64,000 nt of DNA, from assembly GCF_023101085.1 (NCBI RefSeq), contig NZ_CP064703.1:8468501-8532500 (forward strand), read 5' to 3'. The translations under genes were made by a program, and so were the position numbers. Shown here one piece after another: positions 51,106 to 59,973 of the stretch. The number at the start of each line of letters is the position of its first letter. The first letter of the stretch is position 1. The DNA is from Bradyrhizobium sp. 170. Its GTDB lineage: Bacteria; Pseudomonadota; Alphaproteobacteria; Rhizobiales; Xanthobacteraceae. The notes under the pieces were generated by a model that did not search any database, was not told where the DNA came from, and saw only the letters and a list, made by a program, of their open reading frames with translations.

Positions 51106-52998
51106 TCAATCGCGAAACTTCTTCTTTTTCTTCTTGCCGAAGGCAGCCTTCGCAGGCGCCCCGCTTTCGTGCCGCGGCTTGCCGGCGTGAGCCGGCTTAT
51201 CCCGATGCGGTTTCTTCGTATCGTAACGCGCTTGCTTGTCAAACCCCGGCTTATCAGAGCTCTTTGCGTTTTTGCCGTGCGGCTTCGGTGTCCACTCCTG
51301 CTTGCGCACCTCCTCACGCGGCGGTGCATCGCCGAGCGCCTCGATACGGATGTTGTCTTCCTTGTCGGGACGCCGGATCTTGACGGCAAAGGATTCCGCG
51401 GCACGGGCGGAAATCTCGAATTCGGAGGTGGTATCCATGATGCGGATGGCACCGATGTCAGACTTGTCGATGCCCCCGCGGCGACAGATCATCGGCAACA
51501 GCCAGCGTGCTTCCGCATTCTTGCGGCTGCCGATGGAGGCACGGAACCAGACGCTGCCTTCGCCCATGGCGTGACGCGGCGATGATTTCCCCTTCTTCGA
51601 TCGCGGCCCGGCGCTGCGATCGTCGCCGCGCGGCGGACGGCCTTCCCTTTCCCGGCCGCGATCCTCGCGGGACCGGCCACTGCCCTGCCCGGGATCGAGA
51701 ATGTCCTCGGGCGACGGCAGCCGCGCGCGATAGAGTCGCGCCAGCGCCGCGGCGATGTCTTCCGCCGAACGCTCAGCGAGCAAGGCTTGCGCCAGCGCCA
51801 TATCCTCAGGCGTCGTCTCCTCCGAAAACAGCGCATCTTTCAGCATGCGCTCCTGATCGAGTTTACGAATTTCATCCGGCTGGGGCGCCGTGCCCCAGAG
51901 CGTATCGATGCCGGCCAGGTTCAGCAGCACCTCGGCGCGGCGCCTGCGCGCCGGCGGCACCAAAAGGATGCTGACGCCCTTGCGGCCCGCGCGCCCGGTA
52001 CGGCCGGAGCGATGCTGCATGACTTCCGGATCGTTCGGAATATCGGCGTGAATGACGAGATCGAGATTCGGCAGGTCGATGCCGCGCGCCGCCACGTCGG
52101 TCGCGACGCAGACACGGGCGCGCCCATCCCGCAACGCCTGCAGCGCCATCGTTCGCTCGTTCTGAGTCAATTCACCCGACAGCGCGACCACAGAGAAGCC
52201 ACGCTCCAGCAGCGTCGCCTGCAAATGCCGGACGGCTTCCCGCGTATTGCAAAACACCAGCGCGCTTGGCGATTCGTAGAATCGCAAAGTGTTGACGACG
52301 GCATGCTCGACATCGCCGGCGGCAATCCGGATGGCGCGATATTCGATGTCGGCATGGCCGCCTTCTTCGCCCGCGACTTCGACGCGAAAGGCCGATTGCT
52401 GATACTCCTTCGCCAGCGCGACGATGCCGCGCGGCAAGGTCGCCGAAAACAGCAGCGTGCGGCGATCGTCCGGCGTGGCCTCGAGGATGAACTCCATGTC
52501 CTCGCGAAAACCGAGATCGAGCATCTCGTCGGCCTCGTCAAGCACGATCGCCTTCAGTTCCGAAACGTCGAGCCGGCCTCGCCGCAAATGGTCGCAGAGC
52601 CGCCCCGGCGTGCCGACCACGATGTGCGCGCCCGCGGCGAGCTCGCGCTGCTCGCGACGCGGGTCCATACCGCCGACGCAGGAAACCACGCGCGCATCGG
52701 CATATTGATAGAGCCAGGCAAGTTCGCGATGCACCTGAAGTGCCAGCTCGCGGGTTGGCGCGACGATCAATGCCAAGGGAGCCGCGGCACGCTCGAACCG
52801 CTCGGCGCCATCGAGCAGATTCGTCGCAACCGCCAGTCCATAGGCGACGGTCTTGCCGGAGCCGGTCTGCGCCGAGACCAGGAGGTCGCGGCCGGCAGCG
52901 TCATCGGCCAGCACCGCGGTCTGGACCTGTGTTAGCTGATCGAAGTTGCGCTCCGCCAAAGCTCGGGCGAGCGGCGGACTTGTGGTCAAGAATGTCAC
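51106..52998 (-). CDS. DEAD-box ATP-dependent RNA helicase
   Basis: 630 residues. Q-motif region, motif I AQTGSGKT (43-50), PTRELALQ, DEAD in VLDEADEML (about 155), SAT and GRTGRAGRKG mark the two RecA domains. The C-terminus has a DbpA-type RNA-binding fold (SVWFRASIGSRKNAEARWLLPMICRRGGI, then IRIMDTTSEFEI) and a Lys-rich tail ending KKKKKKFRD. It belongs to the CsdA/DbpA-like group that remodels ribosomal or cold-shock RNAs. It is a single-gene unit. Confidence 0.93.
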   Translation of the reverse strand: MTFLTTSPPLARALAERNFDQLTQVQTAVLADDAAGRDLLVSAQTGSGKTVAYGLAVATNLLDGAERFERAAAPLALIVAPTRELALQVHRELAWLYQYADARVVSCVGGMDPRREQRELAAGAHIVVGTPGRLCDHLRRGRLDVSELKAIVLDEADEMLDLGFREDMEFILEATPDDRRTLLFSATLPRGIVALAKEYQQSAFRVEVAGEEGGHADIEYRAIRIAAGDVEHAVVNTLRFYESPSALVFCNTREAVRHLQATLLERGFSVVALSGELTQNERTMALQALRDGRARVCVATDVAARGIDLPNLDLVIHADIPNDPEVMQHRSGRTGRAGRKGVSILLVPPARRRRAEVLLNLAGIDTLWGTAPQPDEIRKLDQERMLKDALFSEETTPEDMALAQALLAERSAEDIAAALARLYRARLPSPEDILDPGQGSGRSREDRGREREGRPPRGDDRSAGPRSKKGKSSPRHAMGEGSVWFRASIGSRKNAEARWLLPMICRRGGIDKSDIGAIRIMDTTSEFEISARAAESFAVKIRRPDKEDNIRIEALGDAPPREEVRKQEWTPKPHGKNAKSSDKPGFDKQARYDTKKPHRDKPAHAGKPRHESGAPAKAAFGKKKKKKFRD

Positions 52999-53318
52999 GA
53001 GATGTCAGACCTTAGGTTGGCTCTATCAGCCGAAAATGTTGAATACCGCCCCGAACCGAAAATGGCTCGAAGCTGCGCATTTCACGAAGCGCAGCCGTAC
53101 GGCCTGACCGATTTCACTGAGGTGGGGATGCTTTAGGCGAAAACCAGCCAATACGCCATCCATTCTTTGCAGATCAGCCGATCACTTCTGCGCCGGTTAA
53201 CCTTGCACGCGGCATGCACCGCGACGCTGGGAATCCCGGAACGATCGGCTACACTGCCGTTTTGAGGCGTTTCGCGCATGTTTTTCAGATCAGCCGTCGT
53301 TCAAGGGGGCCGGACACC
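52999..53318. other. divergent intergenic region, no gene seen
   Basis: 320 bp between the helicase and glycosylase starts. It contains a few short G+C-rich hairpins (for example CTGCGCATTTCACGAAGCGCAG, about 53075-53096) and no convincing coding frame; frames reported across it run into the glycosylase gene upstream of its true start. Confidence 0.6.
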
Positions 53319-54038
53319 GTGACCGCGTTCAAGACCATTCGCGCCCGGGCCGAGAAGCGCAAGGGCAGCCCCAAGGCGCTCGCCAGGTTGCTGCCGGCCA
53401 AGCCCGACCCGAAGGCGCTCGCCAGGCTCGGCGACGACCGGATTCTCGCCGAAATGACTAGGCGGGTGTTTTGCGCAGGGTTTGCCTGGAGCGTGATCGA
53501 GAGCAAATGGCCGGGTTTTGAGAAGGCGTTTCTCGGCTTCAAGCCGGGTCCGCTGACGCTGCAGCCGGACGAGTTCTGGGACGATCTGATGAAGGACACG
53601 CGGATCGTGCGCAACGGCGCCAAGATCATGTCGGTGCGCGCCAATGCAAGCTTTGTTAGGGACATCGCCAGGGAGCATGGCAGTTTCGGCAAGTTCCTCG
53701 CCAACTGGCCCTCGTCCGACGAGGCCGGGCTGCTCGAACTCCTGGCCAAGCGCGGCAGCCGGCTCGGCGGCAATACCGGGCAGATGATGCTGCGCTTCCT
53801 CGGCTGGGACGGTTTTGTCACGTCGAGGGATGTGGTGCTGTGCCTGCGCGACGCCGGGCTCAACATCGCGGAGACGGTGACTTCGAAGCGCGACCTCGCC
53901 AAGGTGCAGGCACAGTTCAATGCATGGGCTGAGGAGACGGGGCTAGCTTACGTGCAGCTCTCGCGGATCTGTGCGCTGTCGATTGGCGAGAATTATGCGG
54001 CGGACAAGCTCGAGAGCATGATGGGTGCCGACGATTGA
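53319..54038 (+). CDS. Tag-like DNA glycosylase (HhH-GPD superfamily), divergent
   Basis: 239 residues from a GTG at 53319 with AAGGGGG upstream; an earlier ATG at 53214 adds residues unlike protein. Seen: VFCAGFAWSVIESKWPGFEKAFLGF, RIVRNGAKIMSVRANASFVRDIAREHGSF and GGNTGQMMLRFLGWDGFVTSRDVVLCLRDAGL, in the arrangement of 3-methyladenine DNA glycosylase I (Tag). The N-terminal Cys/His zinc ligands of classical Tag (CxW...H) are not visible, so it is a variant. It would remove damaged bases; the specificity is uncertain. Confidence 0.8.
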   Translation: MTAFKTIRARAEKRKGSPKALARLLPAKPDPKALARLGDDRILAEMTRRVFCAGFAWSVIESKWPGFEKAFLGFKPGPLTLQPDEFWDDLMKDTRIVRNGAKIMSVRANASFVRDIAREHGSFGKFLANWPSSDEAGLLELLAKRGSRLGGNTGQMMLRFLGWDGFVTSRDVVLCLRDAGLNIAETVTSKRDLAKVQAQFNAWAEETGLAYVQLSRICALSIGENYAADKLESMMGADD

Positions 54039-54111
54039 TCCACCTTCGCTCTTCGAGCTACGGCGCGACAAGTCCGCCCAACCCACCCGGCTGGATTTCG
54101 TCGACCTGGAA

Positions 54112-55344
54112 TCAGATGACGAAGAATCCATGCGTGGCGTCGCGGCGGAGCTGTTCGACCAGGCCGTATTCCCAGTCGAGATAGGCCTGCATCGCGCTTT
54201 CCTTGACATCGGTGCCCTCATAGGGACGGCGATACCGGTATGACGGATCGGGCTTTGGGATTACCTGCGGCGGCCCGATCTCCAGCACGCGATCATAGCC
54301 GCCTTCGAGCACGTAGGTTTCCCATCCCATCTGCGCGAGCCAGGACGCGGTCATGTCCGCGCGGACGCTTCTATTGTCCGTCAGCACGATGCGCGCACCA
54401 CGCACCGGAGCCGCCATGTCGATCTCCTGCACCAGTTGCCCGCCGGCATAGTGACGGTAGCCCGCGAGATGGCCGGCGCTGTATTCCTCCTCCGAGCGGA
54501 CGTCGAAGCGGTACAGCGTGCGATCAGCCTGCGCCTGCAGCGCCGCCATTTCCGCTAGGCCGATGTGCCGGACGCCGGCGCGATAGGCGACGTCGCGCGC
54601 ATTGGCTTCGCCGCCCGCGATGGCGCCGATCTCGCCGCGCCTGCCCGCGCCATGTTCGAGATTCTGTTTGGCCAACGTCCAGCCGATCGTTCCGTTGCGC
54701 AGCGCCCGCACCTTGTTGATGACGCCGGCATTGATCAGCGACTGGGTGCCGATGATCGAGCGGGTACGGCCGGCGCAATTGACGATAATCGTGGTTTCGG
54801 AATCCGGCGCGGCGCGGCCTGCGCGCAGCACCAGCTCGGCGCCCGGCACGCTGATCGAGCCCGGGATATTCATGGTGGCGTATTCGTCGAACCGGCGGAC
54901 ATCGAGGATTTGAATGTTGGCGCCATTCGCAATCAGGGCGCCGACTTCCTCGGCGGCCAGCGAAGGCGTATGCCGCCGCGTCTCTACCAGTTCGCCAAAG
55001 GCCTTGGCATAGGAATTGACGTCCCGGAACAGCTCAAAGCCGGCCTGTTTCCAGCCCTGCAGCCCGCCTTCGAGTAAACTGACATCGGTGTAGCCCAAGG
55101 CTTTCAGGCGGTCCGCCGCCATGGCAACGAGGCCTTCGCCGTCATCGTAAAGGACGATCGGAACGTCCTTGCGCGGCATCCGCGCTTCGGCCTCCAGCGC
55201 GATCCGGCCAGCCGCCATGTTGGCGGCAAACAGGGGGTGGCCGGTGGCGAAGACGGCCTCGTGCCTGATATCGAGCAGCGCGATTTCCTCGCGCAGCAGC
55301 AGCGCGGTGCGGACTTTGGACGGGGTGACGGACGGAAAGGTCAT
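54112..55344 (-). CDS. multi-domain rhodanese-like sulfurtransferase
   Basis: 410 residues with three rhodanese-like domains (about 15-110, 125-230, 255-370). Only the middle domain has a catalytic cysteine, Cys190 in VNCAGRTRS; the matching positions in the first (VLYDDGEG) and third (VLTDNRSVRAD) domains are Asp. Each domain retains the D-R/H-E-Y entry motif (LDVRRFDEY, FDVRSEEEY). It may move sulfur from thiosulfate or a persulfide carrier. Divergent from the LysR regulator by about 170 bp. Confidence 0.9.
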   Translation of the reverse strand: MTFPSVTPSKVRTALLLREEIALLDIRHEAVFATGHPLFAANMAAGRIALEAEARMPRKDVPIVLYDDGEGLVAMAADRLKALGYTDVSLLEGGLQGWKQAGFELFRDVNSYAKAFGELVETRRHTPSLAAEEVGALIANGANIQILDVRRFDEYATMNIPGSISVPGAELVLRAGRAAPDSETTIIVNCAGRTRSIIGTQSLINAGVINKVRALRNGTIGWTLAKQNLEHGAGRRGEIGAIAGGEANARDVAYRAGVRHIGLAEMAALQAQADRTLYRFDVRSEEEYSAGHLAGYRHYAGGQLVQEIDMAAPVRGARIVLTDNRSVRADMTASWLAQMGWETYVLEGGYDRVLEIGPPQVIPKPDPSYRYRRPYEGTDVKESAMQAYLDWEYGLVEQLRRDATHGFFVI

Positions 55345-55513
55345 GAATCGGGAATTCCAAGTGTGGATCGTACTTCGATGACTAACAGCATCGCGCGCTG
55401 CCCGTCACTCCCGGCAACGCCATTAACTCTCCTGTCATGGGAGCATTGTTCTAATTGCACGGACTTGCCCGAAACCGCGTATGATGCCCGCTGAATGAGC
55501 ACTTAGGCATCCG

Positions 55514-56437
55514 ATGGACCTCAAACAATTGCGCACCTTCCGCGCCGTCGCGGAACTCGGCAGCCTCAGCAAGGCCGCGGACCGGCTGCGCGCCGCGCAG
55601 CCCGCGCTCAGCCGGCACATCAAGCTGCTCGAGCACGAGCTTCGCGTCGAGCTGTTCGTCCGCAATGGCCGCGGCATGCTCCTGACCAGCGCCGGCCGGA
55701 TGCTGCTCGACCGCACCACCGGGCTGATCCGCCAGATCGAACAGGTCAGCGATGACCTCAAATCGGCCAACGGCAATCCGTCGGGACGCGTCATCCTCGG
55801 GCTGGTGCCGACGGTAAGCGCGGTGCTGTCCGGACGGTTCGCCCGCCGCGTCATCACCGAGTTTCCCGACGTCTCGCTGCGCATCGTGGAGAGCTATGGC
55901 GGGCATCTGGTCGAGTGGCTGCACCGCGGCGAGATGGATCTCGCGATCATCTACGGCCCGGCAGTGGATTTGCATCTTCAGGTCCAGTCGATCGGCCGTG
56001 AGGATATCGTCGCCGTCGGGCCGCCGGGATCCGGCCTCGGCAAGCGAAAGCAGGTCGACCTGAAATGGCTGGTGAAGCAGAAGCTGATCCTGCCGAGCAT
56101 CTCGCACGGCTTGCGGGCGCTGCTGGAGAAGGCGCTGGCGCGCGAGAAATTGAAGATCGAGGCGATGATCGAGGTCGATTCCTACCGCGCGCAGATCAGC
56201 CTGATGGAGGAAGGGCTCGGCTATACGCTGCTGCCGCCCTCCGCCATCCGCACCGAAGTGGCGGCGAAACGGCTGGAGATGACCGCCGTCAGCCCCTCGG
56301 TGTCGCGCGAACTGATTCTCGCTTCGCCGATCGCCCATCCGCCGTCGATCGCAACCACGACGATTGCGACGCTGATCGTGTCGGAGATTCAGCAGCTCTC
56401 CAAGGAAGGGCTGTGGAAGATCAACATGACGGCGTAG
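55514..56437 (+). CDS. LysR-family transcriptional regulator
   Basis: 307 residues. N-terminal winged helix (MDLKQLRTFRAVAELGSLSKAADRLRAAQPALSRHIKLLEHELRVELFVRNGRGMLLTSAG), then a periplasmic-binding-like effector domain with VILGLVPTVSAVLSGRFARRVITEFPDVSLRIVESY. It is divergent from the rhodanese gene, its most likely target, and convergent with the TPP-enzyme genes, which may also be regulated. The coinducer is unknown. Confidence 0.92.
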   Translation: MDLKQLRTFRAVAELGSLSKAADRLRAAQPALSRHIKLLEHELRVELFVRNGRGMLLTSAGRMLLDRTTGLIRQIEQVSDDLKSANGNPSGRVILGLVPTVSAVLSGRFARRVITEFPDVSLRIVESYGGHLVEWLHRGEMDLAIIYGPAVDLHLQVQSIGREDIVAVGPPGSGLGKRKQVDLKWLVKQKLILPSISHGLRALLEKALAREKLKIEAMIEVDSYRAQISLMEEGLGYTLLPPSAIRTEVAAKRLEMTAVSPSVSRELILASPIAHPPSIATTTIATLIVSEIQQLSKEGLWKINMTA

Positions 56438-56451
56438 TCCCGCTATGTTCG

Positions 56452-56510
56452 CCGTCATGGCCGGGCAGAAGCGCGAAGCGCGTCTTCGCGCTTTAGCCCG
56501 GGCATGACGG
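56452..56510 (+). terminator. palindromic repeat serving as terminator of the LysR gene
   Basis: Outer arms CCGTCATGGCCGGGC (56452-56466) and GCCCGGGCATGACGG (56496-56510), inner stem AGCGCGAAG/CTTCGCGCT. No T-run follows; it lies between two convergent genes, so it may end transcription in both directions. Confidence 0.6.
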
Positions 56511-56535
56511 ATTTACAGAGTCGTAGCTGCACTCC

Positions 56536-57135
56536 TCAATTAAACAGCGCCTCGTCTCCCAGCACCGATTGCCGGAAGCGCGTCGTCAGGATGACGCCAT
56601 CCGCTGGCGGCATCACGAAGGCCAGCGCTTCGGGATTGATCTTGATCTGCGCGAAGGCCGTTCCCCTTCCCTCATGCGTGAGGTCGCGCAGCTCGGTGAC
56701 TTCAGCCATCGTCCGGACGATGCGCGAGGTGCGGATGCCGCAGGCGGTTGCGATGGCGGCAAGGTCGACGCCGAAAGCCGTGGGCGTTTTCTGCATGCCG
56801 GTCTCGCCAAAACGCTCATTGTCGAGGACGGCGATCGTGAGATTCTTCGGCGCTTCCACCGCGATTGACGCGAGCGAGCCGACATTCATCAGCATCTCGC
56901 CGTCGCCGGTGATGACGAGCACCTTGCGCTTGGGCTGCGCCAGCGCCAGCCCGAGCCCGATCATGGAGGCGCCGCCCATCGCACCCCAGAGCGGGAAATT
57001 ATTGGGATGATCGCCGGCGGCGGAGACGTCCCAGTTCGGCGCGCCGAGGCCGGCTATGACGAGGAGATCGGCGCGATCACGCACCAATTCGTTGACGACG
57101 TCGCGGCGATGCAGAAGTGCGTTCGGATTGGTCAT
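56536..57135 (-). CDS. TPP-dependent decarboxylase, C-terminal-domain subunit (sulfopyruvate/phosphonopyruvate decarboxylase-like)
   Basis: 199 residues. TPP-binding GDGEMLMNVGSLASIAVEAPKNLTIAVLDNERFGETGMQ carries the canonical GDG...N motif. The length matches the beta (ComE-type) subunit of sulfopyruvate decarboxylase. It overlaps the alpha-type subunit gene by ATGA at 57132-57135. Together the two subunits make one active site at their interface and would decarboxylate a 2-keto acid. Substrate inferred only to family level. Confidence 0.9.
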   Translation of the reverse strand: MTNPNALLHRRDVVNELVRDRADLLVIAGLGAPNWDVSAAGDHPNNFPLWGAMGGASMIGLGLALAQPKRKVLVITGDGEMLMNVGSLASIAVEAPKNLTIAVLDNERFGETGMQKTPTAFGVDLAAIATACGIRTSRIVRTMAEVTELRDLTHEGRGTAFAQIKINPEALAFVMPPADGVILTTRFRQSVLGDEALFN

Positions 57136-57698
57136 TTGCGGGCAAGCTCCTTGAAATTCTTGGCGCCGAGCACCCGCTGTCCGATCAGGACCGCCACCGG
57201 CTTCCAGCTGTTGAAGGCGAGGTGCGCCGCGCCCTGCACGGCGGAAGCGACGAGATCAGGCTCGTCCACCTTGTTCACGATCACACCCATGGCCTCGAGC
57301 GAGGGGCGCGTGCCCTGCCCCATCGGGATCTGCCACGGATTGAACTCGCCCCAATCGCCGCGCATGGTGACGATCATCAATAGCGGCATATGGCAGATGA
57401 CAGGCAGCGACAGCATGTTGATACAGTTGCCGACGCCGCTCGATTGCAGCAGCAGGACACCCCGCTCGCCACCGAGCCACGCGCCGGCCAGCATCGCTAC
57501 GCCCTCTTCTTCCGTCGTCAGCGTCACGACGCGGGTTTCGGGATCGGCCTCGAAGGAACGGATCAGGCGGCTGTGGCCGGCGTCCGGCACCATCGCGACC
57601 TGGCGAATACCGGCGTCCTTCAGCACGCGATAGATCTCGTCCGGCCACGTCGGCAGCGCTGGCGCCGCCTCGCTCCGTGATTTTGCTGCTTCGGCCAT
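57132..57698 (-). CDS. TPP-dependent decarboxylase, N-terminal-domain subunit (sulfopyruvate/phosphonopyruvate decarboxylase-like)
   Basis: 188 residues. The N-terminal TPP (Pyr) domain: VAMVPDAGHSRLIRSFEADPETRVVTLTTEEEGVAMLAGAWLGGERGVLLLQSSGVGNCINML contains the conserved glutamate of the Pyr domain (TTEEEGV). It is the first gene of the pair and starts close to palindromes at 57847. The pair resembles ComDE of coenzyme M synthesis and phosphonopyruvate decarboxylases, but nothing nearby suggests either pathway. Confidence 0.9.
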   Translation of the reverse strand: MAEAAKSRSEAAPALPTWPDEIYRVLKDAGIRQVAMVPDAGHSRLIRSFEADPETRVVTLTTEEEGVAMLAGAWLGGERGVLLLQSSGVGNCINMLSLPVICHMPLLMIVTMRGDWGEFNPWQIPMGQGTRPSLEAMGVIVNKVDEPDLVASAVQGAAHLAFNSWKPVAVLIGQRVLGAKNFKELARK

Positions 57699-57846
57699 CG
57701 GGCTCCGTTTCCTCTGCGATCTCAGGGTTGATTGGTGCGAACCATAGATCGCCGCCTGGCCTTAAGGAATTTGAATGTGGACATGGCTTCTATCGCAAAA
57801 TTGAAAGGCTGGGGTGGGAGGGGTGAGATTTGGGCGACGACGATAC

Positions 57847-57964
57847 CGTAGGATGGGTGGAGCCAACGGGTCCGGCCTTCGGCCGGCCCGATGATAAACT
57901 CCGCGATACCCATCAACGCCGGTGCGTGTGGCGATGGGTATCGCTTCGCTCCACCCATCCTACG
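57847..57964. repeat. palindromic repeat, 'GTAGGATGGGT' family
   Basis: Arms CGTAGGATGGGTGGAGC (57847-57863) and GCTCCACCCATCCTACG (57948-57964) are perfect reverse complements. They enclose a second inverted core (GGCCTTCGGCCGGCC). Related to the element at 22099-22180. Located in the 549-bp gap between the TPP genes and the VOC gene. Confidence 0.9.
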
Positions 57965-58035
57965 AAAACTCACCCTTCGAGACGACCGCTCTGCGGCCTC
58001 CTCAGGGGATGGACACCGAAGCGAGGCTCTTTCCC

Positions 58036-58113
58036 CGTCATTGCGAGCGCAGCGAAGCAATCCATAGCGCCACAAACGGAAAGGTGGATTGCTTCGCTGC
58101 GCTCGCAATGACG
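58036..58113. repeat. palindromic repeat, 'GTCATTGCGAGCG' family
   Basis: Arms 58036-58065 and 58085-58113 with an approximately 19-base loop. Nearly the same arms as at 47313-47390. Adjacent to the preceding palindrome, so two unrelated palindromes sit side by side in the VOC gene's upstream region, again as at 21991-22180. Confidence 0.9.
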
Positions 58114-58247
58114 GCTGAACCAGCCTGCGCATTCTCGCGACGTGATACGCCCGAGGTTTGCTGTTCACCTTGCCGGGAGCGGCACTACTTCGGCTTGGAA
58201 TCCGGCGCAGGATTTGCTTCGCTATACCGATCGCCGGAGGAGCTTTC

Positions 58248-59213
58248 ATGACCATTGACCTGACCCGCCGCACGTTGCTTCACCTCGCCGGCGCTTCCTC
58301 GCTGGGCGCAGCGGCGATCGCGGCGGCGCAAGCCGAGGGGACCGCAGGCGGCGGCGGGCCGACCTTTGCCAACCGGACGCCGATGCGGATCGGCATGGTG
58401 ACGCTGCGGGTGCGCGATCTCGACAAGGTGACCGACTATTATCGTGACGCGATCGGCCTCGCCGTCATGCAGCGCACGGCCACCAGCGTGCGTCTCGGCT
58501 CGGGCGGCGTGGCGCTGCTCGACCTCGAACGGCGCGAGGGCGCCGCGCGCGAGGCGCGCAACGCGGCGGGGCTCTATCACACTGCGTTCCTGATGCCGAC
58601 GCGCAAGGATCTCGCGCGCTGGCTGGTGCACGCGGCGAAGAACAAGGTCCCGCTCTCCGGCTTCGCCGATCACCTCGTCAGCGAATCCGTCTATCTAGAC
58701 GACCCCGAAGGCAACGGTATCGAGGTCTATGCCGATCGCGCGCCCGAAACCTGGAAATGGGATGGCGGCTCGGTCGCCATGGCAACGGACCAGCTCGACA
58801 TCGACGGCCTCCTGGCGCTGACGGATACGGGCACGACCAACTATGCCAAGGCCCCCGATGATCTGCGCATCGGCCACATGCACCTGCGCGTCGGCGATCT
58901 TGAACAGGCCGACCGCTTTTATGGCAGCGCCATCGGCTTCGACCCGACCCGCAAGCGAAGCGGCGCCGCGTTCCTTTCCTCAGGCCGCTATCACCATCAC
59001 CTCGGGATCAACGTCTGGCAGAGCGCCGGCGCCGGGCCGCGCGACGACACAGCCACCGGGCTTGCGTGGTTTTCGCTGGAGGTCGCGGCGCAGCAAATTC
59101 TTGAGGCCCAAACGCTGCGCCTGCGGCAGGTGGGCGCACCGGCCGCAGCGATCGAGAACGGCATCGAGACCGCCGATCCCTGGGGCACGAAGCTGCGGCT
59201 GATCAAAGTCTGA
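58248..59213 (+). CDS. Tat-exported two-domain VOC protein
   Basis: 321 residues from the ATG at 58248, with GGAGGAG upstream. The N-terminus (LTRRTLLHLAGASSLGAAAIAAAQAEG) has a twin-arginine motif and a hydrophobic core, so the protein should be exported folded by the Tat system. Two VOC modules follow: MVTLRVRDLDKVTDYYRDAIGL and HMHLRVGDLEQADRFYGSAIGF, with HHHLGINVW near the end of the second. Metal-dependent chemistry in the periplasm is inferred. It is unusual for a glyoxalase-fold protein to be Tat-exported. Confidence 0.87.
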   Translation: MTIDLTRRTLLHLAGASSLGAAAIAAAQAEGTAGGGGPTFANRTPMRIGMVTLRVRDLDKVTDYYRDAIGLAVMQRTATSVRLGSGGVALLDLERREGAAREARNAAGLYHTAFLMPTRKDLARWLVHAAKNKVPLSGFADHLVSESVYLDDPEGNGIEVYADRAPETWKWDGGSVAMATDQLDIDGLLALTDTGTTNYAKAPDDLRIGHMHLRVGDLEQADRFYGSAIGFDPTRKRSGAAFLSSGRYHHHLGINVWQSAGAGPRDDTATGLAWFSLEVAAQQILEAQTLRLRQVGAPAAAIENGIETADPWGTKLRLIKV

Positions 59214-59316
59214 TACTGGCAGCAATCATCGATTAGCCCTGCTCAGCGGACCCTCGACAGACCATGCGACCGCGGCCCGGAAAATGAGGTCCGTCCCCGC
59301 CAGGGGACGTCAAGCA

Positions 59317-59451
59317 TTATTTCTTCTTGCCGGTACCCAAGGTCGGCTGCCAGCCTCCGGTCTTCTGACTCGGTGCTGCGGCAATCACCTTGATCTTCTC
59401 CTTCTTGGGTTTCTTGGTTTCCCGATTGCCTCTTTGCTCGCCTTTAGCCAT
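59317..59451 (-). CDS. 44-residue conserved-type basic protein
   Basis: A short protein (MAKGEQRGNRETKKPKKEKI...) from the ATG at 59449-59451, with GGGAGATCGAC upstream. It is lysine-rich and ends GTGKKK. I recognise the pattern (MAKGQ-R-N-ETKKPKK-KIKVIAAAPSQK) as common in Rhizobiales genomes. Function unknown. The open frame extends further upstream without protein character. Confidence 0.8.
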   Translation of the reverse strand: MAKGEQRGNRETKKPKKEKIKVIAAAPSQKTGGWQPTLGTGKKK

Positions 59452-59503
59452 GTCGATCTCCCTAGGGTTGATGGTGACGCCGGAACTAACGCAAACTCGC
59501 CGA

Positions 59504-59743
59504 CTAGAGGCGAGGCCCGTCCAGATCATATCTGACTTTCAACGTCCTGATCAGATCGAGCGTGCGGGTGCGATAGAAATTGTCGGCCTCCGACGTTGGC
59601 CGACTGATGCTCGCGCTCCATCCGTAAGCATCGTCGAAAACAAACATCGTCATCCCCGACGGCCAGGGACCATGGAGGGTCCTTGCCCGCTCGACAATCA
59701 AATCCTGGAGCTCATCGGCAGTCTTGAAGGCTCTGACGCTCAT
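59504..59743 (-). CDS. small hypothetical protein, 79 residues
   Basis: Starts MSVRAFKTADELQDLIVERARTLHGPWPSG with GGAGG upstream of the ATG at 59743. A soluble alpha/beta-type sequence (MTMFVFDDAYGWSASISRPTSEADNFYRTRTLDLIRTL), no signal or membrane segment. I do not recognise a named family. It lies 53 bp upstream of the 44-residue gene on the same strand. Confidence 0.7.
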   Translation of the reverse strand: MSVRAFKTADELQDLIVERARTLHGPWPSGMTMFVFDDAYGWSASISRPTSEADNFYRTRTLDLIRTLKVRYDLDGPRL

Positions 59744-59838
59744 GGCTTGCCTCCGGGACCTCTGGTGGGCGCTCCGCTAGCCTTCAAGCTGATCGAACTC
59801 ATCAGACAACAGGATCCGGCCCCGGGGCGTGGATATCC

Positions 59839-59973
59839 TCACGTCCAAATAACCTTCCTGCAAAGCTCGTTTGCCTTCTTGACGGCCGCCTCCGCCGCCG
59901 CACGGCTAAGATTGACCCGGCCAAACTGATTGTTGCCGCTGATCAGGTAATGCAGTTCGGTCGTCCTATCCAT
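59839..59973 (-). CDS. possible 44-residue protein
   Basis: From the ATG at 59971-59973: MDRTTELHYLISGNNQFGRVNLS..., a short helical protein with the VNLSRAAAEAAVKKANELC segment. The frame is open further upstream but that part is Cys- and Trp-rich and unlike protein. No strong ribosome site. It lies in a run of small same-strand ORFs, which is the main support. Confidence 0.4.
   Translation of the reverse strand: MDRTTELHYLISGNNQFGRVNLSRAAAEAAVKKANELCRKVIWT

Noticed and set aside
51787..52935. 382-residue plus-strand frame over the helicase
   Set aside because: Shadow of a well-defined DEAD-box gene.
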